The notes beneath the pieces were generated by a model. The model ran no database searches and was not told the DNA's origin. It was given only the letters and a program-made list of their open reading frames with translations. A DNA stretch of 64,000 bases from contig JAETSA010000004.1 in the NCBI GenBank assembly GCA_021769885.1, positions 62,001 through 126,000 of the forward strand. The letters are read 5' to 3'. Below are positions 16,488-24,697 of the stretch, one piece after another (the stretch's first letter is position 1; each line of letters opens with the position of its first letter). This DNA is from Bacillota bacterium (GTDB lineage Bacteria > Bacillota > Clostridia > Oscillospirales > Acutalibacteraceae). The position numbers and the translations under genes are program-made.

Positions 16488-18155
16488 TTATCCGTTATTT
16501 TTCTTCTTTTCCGCTTCGGCATTCGCATTGAGAATCGCGAGGTTATTGGAGCGGCGTTCATTGTCATTGCGCGCAAGATACAGTTTTTTGTTTGTGTCGT
16601 GCGCAAAGAAATAGTAATCGGTTTTTTCAGGGTAAAGTGCGGCTTTTATCGCGTCGTCACCGGGATTGCAGATAGAGCCCACCGGCAGACCCGCGCATTT
16701 ATAAGAGCTGTAACGGTCTGTAAAGCGTGCCAGTTCCACCGCGCTTTTGGTGTTTTTCTGAATATATTCATTGATATATTCCGTTGTGGAGTCGCATTGG
16801 AGCGATGGGTACAGCCCCGACTTATTCAAACGGTTGTGCAGAACCGAGGAAACCAACGGTGACTGCTCCGCACCGTACGCTTCTTTTTGAATGATAGACG
16901 CCAGCGTGATGACATCGTCTACCGACATATTCAGCTTTTGCGCCTGCGCGGCATATTCCTCCGTCCAGCGTTTGTTAAAGTTGTTTAAGAATTTCCGCAA
17001 TACGCTTGAGGGGGACTCACCGACATAAAATTCGTAGGTATCGGGGTACATATAGCCCTCAAGCATTCGATAGCGCATTTCTTTATTGTCCATTTCGGCA
17101 ATGAACGAGAACTCACTGCTGAAATCGACCTCCTGCATAGTTTGGTACAGCACCGCCGCAGAGCAGACCTTGTTTTCTTCCAGCTTCGCAATGATTTGAT
17201 CGACCGTGAAGCCCTCGGGGAAGGTCAGTGTGACGGTTTCACCCGTGGTGGTCGGCTGTTTAAAGGTTGTGAGCATTTTTTCAAAGCCCATAGACGGGGT
17301 GACATAATACACACCGGTTAAATAGTTGTCATCTTTAAATTGCAGAATCTTGGACATCAAAAGACAGAAATGACGGTGTTCAATCAAATCGTTTTTCTGT
17401 AAAATTTTCAAAACGTCCTTGGTACGGGCATCGGCAGGGATGTTCACCGTCACGACGGTTTCGCTGTCGCGGCGAATCGCAAACACATCATTCATACAGC
17501 TGATGGTGTATGTGGAAAGCAAAATCGATGCGACAATGCAAATCAAAATAAGAATCCAAGTCTTTTTATTTTTAATGAAAAACGCACGAATCGCTTCGCG
17601 GTCGAGTTTTGCGGGGAAGGATTTTGCGGCAACCGCCTCCCCAGCTTCGGAAAGCTCCTCGGTAACCATCGGCTCTTCCTCTGCAGGCTGTGCAAAGCGG
17701 CGTTTTTTAATGACATCCGCAAAATTTTCAAATGCGCCCGGCTGTGTCTGCTCGGCACGGTGACGGCGTGCATTCTCTGCATTTGCGGCACGGCGTGCAC
17801 GCGCCTCGGCCTCGGCTTCTGCCGCCGTATTAAATTCCGCATCCAAATCCTTGATTTCCAGCTTGAATTGCTTCGGCGGTGCGGCAGGTGTCAGCGGCGC
17901 AATCGGGACGTCCTTTGCAACGTGCGGCTTTTGCGCAGGTGTATGCCGTGTCGGCTGATGTATCGGCTGTGCCGTATGCGGAGCTGCCGCCGAGGACTGC
18001 CCGCGCCCCACAGAGATGCGCCGCGTATCCGAAGGAACCGATTTCGGCTGCTCGGCACGGTGTACCTTTTTGGCATCCTCCTCAGCATATACGTTCAAAA
18101 GCTCGTTGTAAGCGTCTTCCTCAAAGAAATTCCGTAAATCATCATCACGCATCAC
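16488..18155 (-). CDS. mltG: Endolytic murein transglycosylase MltG
   Basis: Cuts nascent glycan strands at the membrane, probably setting strand length. 555 residues: a long cytoplasmic N-terminal tail (~190 residues, rich in Ala, Arg, Pro), one membrane segment (TWILILICIVASILLSTY), a LysM-like subdomain (VTVNIPADARTKDVLKIL) and the YceG domain with the catalytic Glu in ASIIQKEAYG. E. coli MltG is ~340 residues, so the tail is the main difference. Start: GTG at 18155 or ATG at 18152; AGGAGG is 6 bases before the former and 9 before the latter, and the ATG may be preferred. It sits 27 bases after the cyclo-ligase gene. Confidence 0.93.
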   Translation of the reverse strand: MMRDDDLRNFFEEDAYNELLNVYAEEDAKKVHRAEQPKSVPSDTRRISVGRGQSSAAAPHTAQPIHQPTRHTPAQKPHVAKDVPIAPLTPAAPPKQFKLEIKDLDAEFNTAAEAEAEARARRAANAENARRHRAEQTQPGAFENFADVIKKRRFAQPAEEEPMVTEELSEAGEAVAAKSFPAKLDREAIRAFFIKNKKTWILILICIVASILLSTYTISCMNDVFAIRRDSETVVTVNIPADARTKDVLKILQKNDLIEHRHFCLLMSKILQFKDDNYLTGVYYVTPSMGFEKMLTTFKQPTTTGETVTLTFPEGFTVDQIIAKLEENKVCSAAVLYQTMQEVDFSSEFSFIAEMDNKEMRYRMLEGYMYPDTYEFYVGESPSSVLRKFLNNFNKRWTEEYAAQAQKLNMSVDDVITLASIIQKEAYGAEQSPLVSSVLHNRLNKSGLYPSLQCDSTTEYINEYIQKNTKSAVELARFTDRYSSYKCAGLPVGSICNPGDDAIKAALYPEKTDYYFFAHDTNKKLYLARNDNERRSNNLAILNANAEAEKKKNNG

Positions 18156-18182
18156 AAAAAGCCTCCTTTCGTTTCATCCGTT

Positions 18183-18773
18183 TCACTGTAATTCTATGCG
18201 GACAAAGCCCGACTCCGTCAAGACCCACTGTGCCGCGCGGTCGAATTTGCCGTGCGGCAAGCTGTCATAAAAGCAACAAGTATAGGCAAGTCCGAGTGTT
18301 TCGCCTGAGAATTTGGCAAGGAATCGGTCATAATACCCTTTGCCGTAGCCTAAGCGATACCCCGATTTATCAAATGCCAGCGCAGGAAGCACACAAAGCC
18401 CTTTTGAATAATCCGTCAGCTTTCGGCAACGGGCGGGATTCGGCTCTAAAACACCGAAAGAACCCGATTCCAATTCCGACAGTTCCCGCAAGATGTAAAA
18501 ATCCATTTCCCGCGTCCCGTCGATACAGCGCGGTACGGCGACGGTTTTGCCGTCCGCAATCGCGCGGCGCAGAATCTCACGGGTATCCACCTCAATTTCG
18601 GTGGAAACATAGCAGAACAGCACTTCATTTGCTCGGTATTGCTCGGACTGCAGAAACCGTTCGGTGACCGCAGAATCCAACTGCCTTTTTTGCGCCGCCG
18701 AAAGGCTTTTGCGTTTCTGCTTGCATTCTGCGCGCAAACGCTGTTTTACGGGGCGGATATCCTGTATACTCAT
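18183..18773 (-). CDS. 5-formyltetrahydrofolate cyclo-ligase
   Basis: Returns 5-formyl-THF to the folate pool as 5,10-methenyl-THF with ATP (MTHFS, YgfA/YqgN family). The 196-residue length is typical. The N-terminal KQRLRAECKQKRKSL, the middle VAVPRC and the C-terminal GYRLGYGKGYYDRFL (ATP/folate site) are diagnostic. Its ATG overlaps the stop of the DJ-1 gene by four bases. Its presence in the same block as tmk, with ThyX divergent, fits one-carbon/thymidylate supply, but the block is functionally mixed. Confidence 0.95.
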   Translation of the reverse strand: MSIQDIRPVKQRLRAECKQKRKSLSAAQKRQLDSAVTERFLQSEQYRANEVLFCYVSTEIEVDTREILRRAIADGKTVAVPRCIDGTREMDFYILRELSELESGSFGVLEPNPARCRKLTDYSKGLCVLPALAFDKSGYRLGYGKGYYDRFLAKFSGETLGLAYTCCFYDSLPHGKFDRAAQWVLTESGFVRIELQ

Positions 18774-19312
18774 ACGCTTTGAATGGTGGCGCGAAGCTCT
18801 GCCGCCGTTTGCGTATCTAACAAAGCTTCCACAATCTTCAAGCCAAATTCCGTTGCGACGCCCATGCCTTTGGCGGTGATATAATTGCCGTCACGGCAAA
18901 CCGCTTTGTCGGAAATCACCGCGCCTGCCAAATCCTTTTCAAAGCCCGGGAAGCAAATCGCGTTTTTCCCTTTCAGCAATCTGCGCTTGCCGAGCAGGAA
19001 GGGTGCTGCGCAAATGGCGCAGAGCAGTTTACCCCTTTCAGCGGCAAAGGCGATGGCTCTCGAAACGGTTTCGTCTGCATCGAGATTTTTAGCTCCGGGC
19101 ATACCGCCGGGCAAAACGACCGCCTGTACGCCCTCGTTCAAAACGACTTCATCGGTGGTAATATCTGCCGTTACAGGGATGTTATGACTGCCGGTTACGG
19201 TTTTGCCCGTTACGCCGACGGTCTGCACGGTAAGCCCTGCGCGGCGCAGTAAATCCACGGGTGCGAGCGCTTCGATTTCTTCAAAACCGTCTGCCAAAAA
19301 TACGTAAATCAT
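18770..19312 (-). CDS. DJ-1/PfpI family protein (YajL-like)
   Basis: 180 residues with the DJ-1 start VFLADGFEEIEALAPVDLLRRAG and the nucleophile-elbow motif LLCAICAAPFLLGK, whose first Cys is the expected reactive residue; the early Glu in GFEEIEA supports it. Members act as glyoxalase III/deglycase-like or redox chaperone proteins; the exact activity is debated and cannot be decided here. It overlaps the cyclo-ligase gene by four bases and lies 24 bases after a GNAT gene. Confidence 0.92.
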   Translation of the reverse strand: MIYVFLADGFEEIEALAPVDLLRRAGLTVQTVGVTGKTVTGSHNIPVTADITTDEVVLNEGVQAVVLPGGMPGAKNLDADETVSRAIAFAAERGKLLCAICAAPFLLGKRRLLKGKNAICFPGFEKDLAGAVISDKAVCRDGNYITAKGMGVATEFGLKIVEALLDTQTAAELRATIQSV

Positions 19313-19336
19313 AGATTTTCCTCACTTTTTAAGGGC

Positions 19337-20128
19337 TCAGCCCAAGGTCAAGCCGATATAGGCATTTTGTATATTCTGTGCTTTTGCGCGTTCTGACAAG
19401 GCTTTCAGCATCGCAGTGTTTTCGCACTTTTCTGTTGGTGCTGTGCACGGCAAAGGCAATTGAAACCGCTGTGCAGTGCAAGCCTGTAAAAGCACCTGAA
19501 GCAATTCGGAAAGCCTGCCGTCCGCGGCATACAGCTCCGTAACTTCCAAGCAGTCCCCTGTCGGCGTCCATACAGCCAATCCGTTGCCACTGCATATGCA
19601 ATGGTCGCCAAACTGCTGTGCCAACTTTTTCGAGAACTGCAAAACCGCACGGTTCCAAGCAATATACGGCACGTTGCTCTTTACAATTTCGGCAAAGCTT
19701 TGCAATTCCACGCGGGAAAATGTGCAAATTTGCTTTCCAAAAGCGATATGATAACCGCACTTCCCGTAATAGCGGAACAAGTGCGCGCTTGCAGGAACAA
19801 GATACAAGAAATCCGTACCGCGCGCGGTTTCGGTTTCGGCGACAAACGTCAGCAAGGCGTGCATCAGCCCCTTGCCGCGATAGGTCTTTTCGGTTGCGGC
19901 GGCGTAAATGTAAGAAGCACTAAAGGCTTCCCCGCCGTTTTGCAGTACATTTCGGAGCAAATAGACGACCGAACGCACCTGCCCGTCACAGACGGCAACC
20001 AATGTATTCTGCATCTGAAAGCAGGTGTCAAAAAACAGGTCAATGGTTTCTTTTGTATCGCCGAACGCCTCTTCCCAAAGTGTATAGAGCGCGGGAATGT
20101 CCTCTTGCTGAGCTTTTCGCAACTGCAT
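19337..20128 (-). CDS. GNAT family N-acetyltransferase (Eis-like layout)
   Basis: 263 residues. The N-terminal GNAT domain has the acetyl-CoA loop TEKTYRGKGLMHALLTF (R/Q-x-x-G-x-G/A) at about residues 80-95. The extra C-terminal ~120 residues form a second domain, as in larger Eis-type acetyltransferases, though shorter. The substrate is unknown. It lies five bases after the DUF2156 gene within the tmk block. Confidence 0.85.
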   Translation of the reverse strand: MQLRKAQQEDIPALYTLWEEAFGDTKETIDLFFDTCFQMQNTLVAVCDGQVRSVVYLLRNVLQNGGEAFSASYIYAAATEKTYRGKGLMHALLTFVAETETARGTDFLYLVPASAHLFRYYGKCGYHIAFGKQICTFSRVELQSFAEIVKSNVPYIAWNRAVLQFSKKLAQQFGDHCICSGNGLAVWTPTGDCLEVTELYAADGRLSELLQVLLQACTAQRFQLPLPCTAPTEKCENTAMLKALSERAKAQNIQNAYIGLTLG

Positions 20129-20133
20129 TTTCG

Positions 20134-21030
20134 TTATCCTTTATAAACTGCACGGTATTTCGGCAACAACACGGCGGGATAGTAAGATTCCTTTGCTTTT
20201 CGCAAGCCTTCACTGCCCGTGTCCTCTTCCCGATTGATGAATTTATAGGCGGACAGCGCATTCGCGGCAAATTCGCGGTTGATTGCAGGGTACGCACCGC
20301 GCACATCGGCGAAGGCTTTTTCCACGTGCGTGCAAAAAACGGTATCGTTCAAGGGCTCGCCGAAGGTGTAGCCGACCACGCGGTCATTCGCATACAGCAC
20401 GCCGCCCGTGAAGCCCAAACGGTCAAATTGGTCGAAGCCTCGGCGAATCGCAATCAGCTCGTTGCCGATTTCCTCGGGATTTTTCTCCTGATTGTCCTGC
20501 TCCCACAGGTCATTCATTTTTAGGCACGCATCCATATTTTTCTCGGTCAGCGGTTCATAGCGCCAGTCGAAATTCTTTTTAAAATAGGAAATATGGTTGC
20601 GTTTGCCGTGATATTTGCGTCCCGCAAGAGAAATCAAATCCTCGGCATTATATATATAATCGAAATACTCCCGTTCGGGGATGTATTCGAATTTGTCGGG
20701 CAGTAAGCAGTCAAGCTCCCGCACCTTTTTCGGCGTCAGGCAATAGAGCGTAAGCGGTACACCGTCCGCTTTTGCACAGCGCATCAATTCTTCAATAGCA
20801 CCCTTTTTGTCCCCCTCGCCGCACGGGAACAGATACATCGGGCGCTCGTTGCCGTCGCGGGCTAAAAACAAGCCTTTGTAATTCGCAATGGTATTGTCGT
20901 AAACCGACGACCACATATATAAATTCCCGAAGCAATATTCGCACGCAAGCTCACCCGAAGCGCGCATAATCTGTGTGACCCACTGTTGGTCGGAAAGCTC
21001 CGGCTTTTTAAATTCCAGCACAAAATTCAC
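20134..21030 (-). CDS. DUF2156 (LPG_synthase_C-like) protein
   Basis: 298 residues resembling the DUF2156 family, the GNAT-like fold that forms the catalytic part of phosphatidylglycerol lysyltransferases (MprF) but here occurs without the membrane flippase part. Features include SGELACEYCFGNLYMW, AGRKYHGKRNHISYFKKN and the late YPAINREFAANAL. The likely role is aminoacyl- or acyl-transfer, but the substrate is unknown. The ATG lies one base after the tmk stop and the next gene follows after five bases. Confidence 0.85.
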   Translation of the reverse strand: MNFVLEFKKPELSDQQWVTQIMRASGELACEYCFGNLYMWSSVYDNTIANYKGLFLARDGNERPMYLFPCGEGDKKGAIEELMRCAKADGVPLTLYCLTPKKVRELDCLLPDKFEYIPEREYFDYIYNAEDLISLAGRKYHGKRNHISYFKKNFDWRYEPLTEKNMDACLKMNDLWEQDNQEKNPEEIGNELIAIRRGFDQFDRLGFTGGVLYANDRVVGYTFGEPLNDTVFCTHVEKAFADVRGAYPAINREFAANALSAYKFINREEDTGSEGLRKAKESYYPAVLLPKYRAVYKG

Positions 21031-21031
21031 C

Positions 21032-21694
21032 TTAATTTAAGTTTAACTTCTTTAGAATTTCAGAATGAATTTCTGAAATCGGCAACGGTTCTTCGCCGTT
21101 CGAGCAGGTCACAACCGACCAGCCGAGTTCCTTTGCGGCGAACAGCGCCGCCTTTCGGCAGGCGTGCAGATACTGCACATTTGCCTCGTGCACATCCTTT
21201 TTGCTCTCCTCCCCGCCGTAGCGCGCGGTCATCAGCTTTTGGGAAACGGCGACGGGCATATCCAAAAAGACGACGTTGTCAGGAGCCGGAATGCCGAGCT
21301 TATTGTATTCATAATCCGACAGCCACTGTAAATAGTCTTTCCAATCTTTTTCAGGCAGCTTGACCGCCTGATGCACGGCGTTAGAGGTGGTGTAGCGATC
21401 CGCTAAAATCAGCGTACCCGCTTCATAATCCGCCTGCCAGTGCCGACGGTAGGATGCGTAACGGTCCACCGCATAAAACGAGGACGCGGCATAGACATTG
21501 ACATCCGACGGGTTACTGCCGAACTCGCCGCCGAGATACATTTTCACAAGCGTACTCGAAGGGTCGTCGTAATCGGGCAGTTTAATTTGCCGTACGGGCG
21601 TGCCGTTCGCGGTAAGATATTCTTTTAAAAGTGCCACCTGCGTGGATTTTCCGCTGCCGTCCAAGCCCTCGATTACGATCAGCCGTTTTTGCAT
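21032..21694 (-). CDS. tmk: Thymidylate kinase
   Basis: Phosphorylates dTMP to dTDP. 220 residues from the ATG at 21694; an open frame runs to 21745, but family members begin at MQKRLIVIEGLDGSGKST, which contains the P-loop GLDGSGKST. Other motifs are LADRYTTSNAVHQ (DRY/substrate site) and VVFLDMPVAVS. A sigma-A promoter lies 40-70 bases upstream. tmk is divergent from thyX, whose product makes dTMP, so the two consecutive steps share one intergenic region. tmk is the first gene of an eight-gene block with gaps of 27 bases or less. Confidence 0.95.
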   Translation of the reverse strand: MQKRLIVIEGLDGSGKSTQVALLKEYLTANGTPVRQIKLPDYDDPSSTLVKMYLGGEFGSNPSDVNVYAASSFYAVDRYASYRRHWQADYEAGTLILADRYTTSNAVHQAVKLPEKDWKDYLQWLSDYEYNKLGIPAPDNVVFLDMPVAVSQKLMTARYGGEESKKDVHEANVQYLHACRKAALFAAKELGWSVVTCSNGEEPLPISEIHSEILKKLNLN

Positions 21695-21735
21695 AGAACC
21701 TGCCCCTGTCTTGTTGATATACATATACAGGTAAT

Positions 21736-21764
21736 AGTATAACAAATTTTTTCCATTTTTACAA
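21736..21764 (-). promoter_or_regulatory. Promoter of tmk operon
   Basis: Minus strand TTGTAA (21759-21764), 17-base spacer, TATACT (21736-21741). It serves the tmk to acyltransferase block (21694 to 14377). Confidence 0.8.
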
Positions 21765-21807
21765 CGCTAAAACGACAAATCCCTCGGAAAAATGTGTAAC
21801 AAATAAA

Positions 21808-21836
21808 TTGCGGTTCTTTTAAAATTATGTTAAAAT
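21808..21836 (+). promoter_or_regulatory. Promoter of thyX
   Basis: TTGCGG (21808-21813), 17-base spacer, TAAAAT (21831-21836), 33 bases before the thyX ATG. The tmk and thyX promoters are back-to-back. Confidence 0.75.
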
Positions 21837-21869
21837 AAATGCAAAATACGCAATATAAGGAGTAAGAAT

Positions 21870-23252
21870 ATGGATTTATCCGATTTCAATACAAGCGGTG
21901 CTTTTTTGGTCGGGCTTTCGGACTGCGGAGAAAAAGTGACCGCCGCAGGCGGCAGAGTTTCCACCCAGCCCGGCACAGCACTCGGCATTTGGGCGAAAAG
22001 TCAGGACGATGAAAAAAACGCCAATTTGATTGACAAGGTCACCCGTTCGGGGCACAATTCCGTTGTGGAGCACACCTATTATAATTTGGTGTTTCAAAAT
22101 GTTTCTGCGGTGGTCGAGCAGTTTATCATTGAATTTCGTTTGGCGTCATTTACGGTGAAATCCCGCCGTTATGTGGACTTTTCGGATGCGGGATTTTATG
22201 TGCCGAAATTCTCAGACGAAAAAATGACCGAACGCTACAAAACACATATGTCCAAGCTGTTCGCGCTGTACGCGGAATTTACCGAAAGCGGCGTGCCGAA
22301 AGAGGATGCGCGGTTTTTACTGCCCTACTGCTTATTCAGCAATTTCTTTTGCAGTGTAAACGGACGCGAATTTTTACATATGCTTCGCGCCATGCTGTAC
22401 GGCCGCGGCAGTCAATATCCGGAAATCCGTGCACTCGGCGAAATGCTGTTAGAGCAGGCGCGGGAAAAGACGCCCGGTATCCTGCACGATTTTGAAGAGA
22501 GAAGCGCAAATGCAAAGTCGGACGTGCCTGACCTTTCCTTTATAAATATACCGAAAAACAGTGCGGACAAGCCGTCTGTCGAACTGCTTTCTTACACACC
22601 GAACGCAGCAAAGCTTGTGGCGCAAAATGCACTGATTGAATATACGGGTACAGATACAAACACAGCGGCACAGGCAGTGGAATCACAGGAAACGGTGGAA
22701 AAAGTGATTGCCGCCTTAGTAAACTCCGACCGTCCGCGCGCACTCGAAAGCGTAAACTTCACACTGCGTTTCAACGGTATTTCGCTTTCGGAATTGACAC
22801 ATTTCACACGGCACAGAATGCAGTCGATTGAAATTGCGGATTTACGGCGCACCGACCGCTCGAAATACATCCTCCCCGCCTCCGTGCGCGAAAATCCCGA
22901 TCTGCTCGAAAAATACCGCGCGGCGTTTGAAAGTATGCGCGCGGAATATGAGGCTCTGCGCGCAGAAGGCTACTCTGACACCGACCTTGTGTATTACCAA
23001 ATGAGCGGCAACACGGTGGATATTGTTACCACCCTAAACGCACGCGAGCTTTTGTTATTCCTGCGTTTGCGCACCTGCACGCGCGCGCAGTGGGAAATCC
23101 GCACGCATGCGATAGAAGCCCTGCATCTTTTACGCGGCGCGGCACCCGAAATTTTCAAATTTTACGGTCCGAGCTGTTTTGTGGACAAATGCCCCGAGGG
23201 CAGAATGTCCTGCGGACGAATGGCGGAAATGCAGGAGTTGTTTTCAAAATAA
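21870..23252 (+). CDS. thyX: Double-domain flavin-dependent thymidylate synthase
   Basis: ThyX makes dTMP from dUMP with methylene-THF, FAD and NAD(P)H. Usual ThyX is ~220-270 residues; this one is 460 and contains two ThyX domains. Domain 1 (about 1-215) keeps SVVEHTYY and the LASFTVKSRRY half of the ThyX motif (residues 91-101), but its RHR start is degenerate (EFR, 88-90). Domain 2 (about 240-460) keeps TRHRMQS (313-319) and the dUMP-site block RAQWEIRTHA, but the rest of the motif reads IEIADLRR and the EH pair is lost. The two halves have complementary losses. No ThyA is in the window. AAGGAG precedes the ATG. Confidence 0.9.
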   Translation: MDLSDFNTSGAFLVGLSDCGEKVTAAGGRVSTQPGTALGIWAKSQDDEKNANLIDKVTRSGHNSVVEHTYYNLVFQNVSAVVEQFIIEFRLASFTVKSRRYVDFSDAGFYVPKFSDEKMTERYKTHMSKLFALYAEFTESGVPKEDARFLLPYCLFSNFFCSVNGREFLHMLRAMLYGRGSQYPEIRALGEMLLEQAREKTPGILHDFEERSANAKSDVPDLSFINIPKNSADKPSVELLSYTPNAAKLVAQNALIEYTGTDTNTAAQAVESQETVEKVIAALVNSDRPRALESVNFTLRFNGISLSELTHFTRHRMQSIEIADLRRTDRSKYILPASVRENPDLLEKYRAAFESMRAEYEALRAEGYSDTDLVYYQMSGNTVDIVTTLNARELLLFLRLRTCTRAQWEIRTHAIEALHLLRGAAPEIFKFYGPSCFVDKCPEGRMSCGRMAEMQELFSK

Positions 23253-23264
23253 CAATCCCGATAA

Positions 23265-23312
23265 CAAAAAAGAGGACAAACGCGCACCTTGCGTCTGCCC
23301 TCTTTTTCTTTT
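23265..23312. terminator. Bidirectional terminator between thyX and the broken membrane gene
   Basis: AAAAAGAGG and CCTCTTTTT arms enclose ACGC/GCGT; T-rich on both strands. It sits directly after thyX and just past the stop of the converging gene. Confidence 0.82.
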
Positions 23313-23319
23313 GTTGCTA

Positions 23320-24090
23320 TTATTTCACGCGCCGATTCCGAATGCAAATCAGCAGTGCCGGCGTACCTACGAACAACAGCATTGCCACGAGCAAAATCGG
23401 AATCATCAGCAAATACGCGGGCACGATTTCGAGCGGCTTATCTTTGAAAAGCATTTCCCGGAAGAAAGCAGGATTGTAAAACGGATACACATAAAAAGTC
23501 GGCTTTACGACTGCGGTGCGCACAATCGACAGTGCGGAATAAATCAGCGGATAAATCGCGAACAACCATGCCTTTTTGTAAGGGATTTTTGCCTTTGTCG
23601 CCGGGAAAAACTATAAGAGTACCATCAGCGGCGGTATAATCATATGATGATAAACCTGAATAAAGCCCAGCATACTGTGCGTGGGCGTATCCCACTGATA
23701 CGGCGTTGTAAATGCGAGCGGAATCCCACAGCAATACACCACACCCGTAATCAAAATGTACGTGGTCACCAATGCACCGAGCATCGGCGAAAACGCAATT
23801 TTCTGCGCACGGACGTTGCCGAATACGGCAAACGCCGTCACAAGCAAATAGAAACAGACAAATATGTTTGACTGCACGGTGAAAAACGACAGAATATTGA
23901 ACCTACTGTAATCTATGGGACTGTATTTCGGGTCGAACTCATACACATAATGCACCAGTCTGTGCACAATTATGAGCACGCTGAAAATGCCCAAAATCAA
24001 AAGGCATATCCCAAAAATCTTGTTTTTGTAAAGCGGCGCGATTGTCGGCGTGGGGGATGCATCGTTTTTCTTTTCTGTAACGGTTGTCAT
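23320..24090 (-). pseudogene. Pr6Pr-like integral membrane protein broken by an in-frame TAG
   Basis: Read through, the frame gives about 255 residues with five or more hydrophobic helices (KIFGICLLILGIFSVLIIVH, FFTVQSNIFVCFYLLVTAF, LGALVTTYILITGVVYCCG, MIIPPLMVLL, then after the stop LFAIYPLIYSALSIV and YLLMIPILLVAMLLFVG). A TAG at 23611-23613 interrupts it after MVLL; the same frame continues FFPATKAKIPYKKAW to a normal stop at 23320. A single Trp TGG to TAG change would explain it. The pattern (SFFTVQSN, YQWDTPTHSMLGFIQVYHH) resembles the Pr6Pr family of unknown function. The start at 24090 is chosen for GAGG ~10 bases upstream. Confidence 0.78.
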
Positions 24091-24312
24091 TCTGCTCAAC
24101 CTCATATTAAGCATAGCACAAATGATGCTTTTCGTAAACAAAAAAGCAAACATTCTTACAGAAGCGCACCGCAATCTGCCGCAAACAACGTTTTCTCTGT
24201 TTTGGATTCGGTGTTTTGCACAATATACATTTGGATTTTCTATGCAAAAAGATTATTGATTCCGTTTGTAAGGTTGTGATACCATAGTCGCGAAGCGCGC
24301 AAGTGCGTAGCA

Positions 24313-24382
24313 GGTATGATACAATGTTCTCCGAAGCTCTTGAAATCTTTGATTTCTTAGAGATTCGTGAGATTATCATACC
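24313..24382. repeat. 70-base nested hairpin element
   Basis: Outer arms GGTATGATA (24313-24321) and TATCATACC (24374-24382) enclose an inner GAAATC-TTT-GATTTC hairpin with AGCTCTT/TTAGAGATT flanks. Just upstream is CGCGAAGCGCGCAAGTGCG. It ends 45 bases before the small membrane gene. The remaining part of the 24091-24427 gap shows only a weak promoter for the broken gene (minus strand, TTTACG, 17 bases, TATGCT, 24110-24138). Confidence 0.6.
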
Positions 24383-24427
24383 ATTATTACAGGTGTATGC
24401 GTTGCACCGAGAGAGAGGGTTTTGCTT

Positions 24428-24637
24428 ATGAAAAATATTGAACAAAAATTGAATCGCATTCTAAATTCTTTGGTGGGCATCGCGCTTATATTGGTCGGAT
24501 TGGTTCTGCAAAATACGTATATATCCATTCCATTGGCAATTATCGGCTTGATTGTTTGCATTTTGGCAAGTCCGATATTAAAAACCAAAGAAGAAAAAGA
24601 AAGAGATGACGATACGGAAAAGCCGTCCGAAAAATAA
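24428..24637 (+). CDS. Small membrane protein with two helices
   Basis: 69 residues: a short basic start (MKNIEQKLNRILNS), two hydrophobic stretches (VGIALILVGLVLQNTY, ISIPLAIIGLIVCILASPIL) and a very charged tail (KTKEEKERDDDTEKPSEK). The ATG at 24428 follows GAGAGAGGG at ~8 bases; a TTG two codons earlier is less likely. No family was recognised. It shares a bidirectional terminator with the ABC importer and is probably a stand-alone gene. Confidence 0.68.
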   Translation: MKNIEQKLNRILNSLVGIALILVGLVLQNTYISIPLAIIGLIVCILASPILKTKEEKERDDDTEKPSEK

Positions 24638-24641
24638 CTAA

Positions 24642-24691
24642 AAAAACCGCCGCTGTTCTGCATTACAGAATACAGCGGCGTTGCTTTTTTA
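24642..24691. terminator. Bidirectional terminator
   Basis: Stem CGCCGCTG (24647-24654) with CAGCGGCG (24672-24679), plus extended TTCTG/CAGAA pairing, with A-rich and T-rich flanks on both sides. It ends the small membrane gene (+) and the ABC importer operon (-). Confidence 0.9.
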
Positions 24692-24697
24692 GTTACT

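Noticed and set aside
23611-23613. TAG as a sense codon (pyrrolysine or recoding)
   Set aside because: TAG ends spoIVA and the RluA gene normally, and no recoding signal was seen; a point mutation is simpler.
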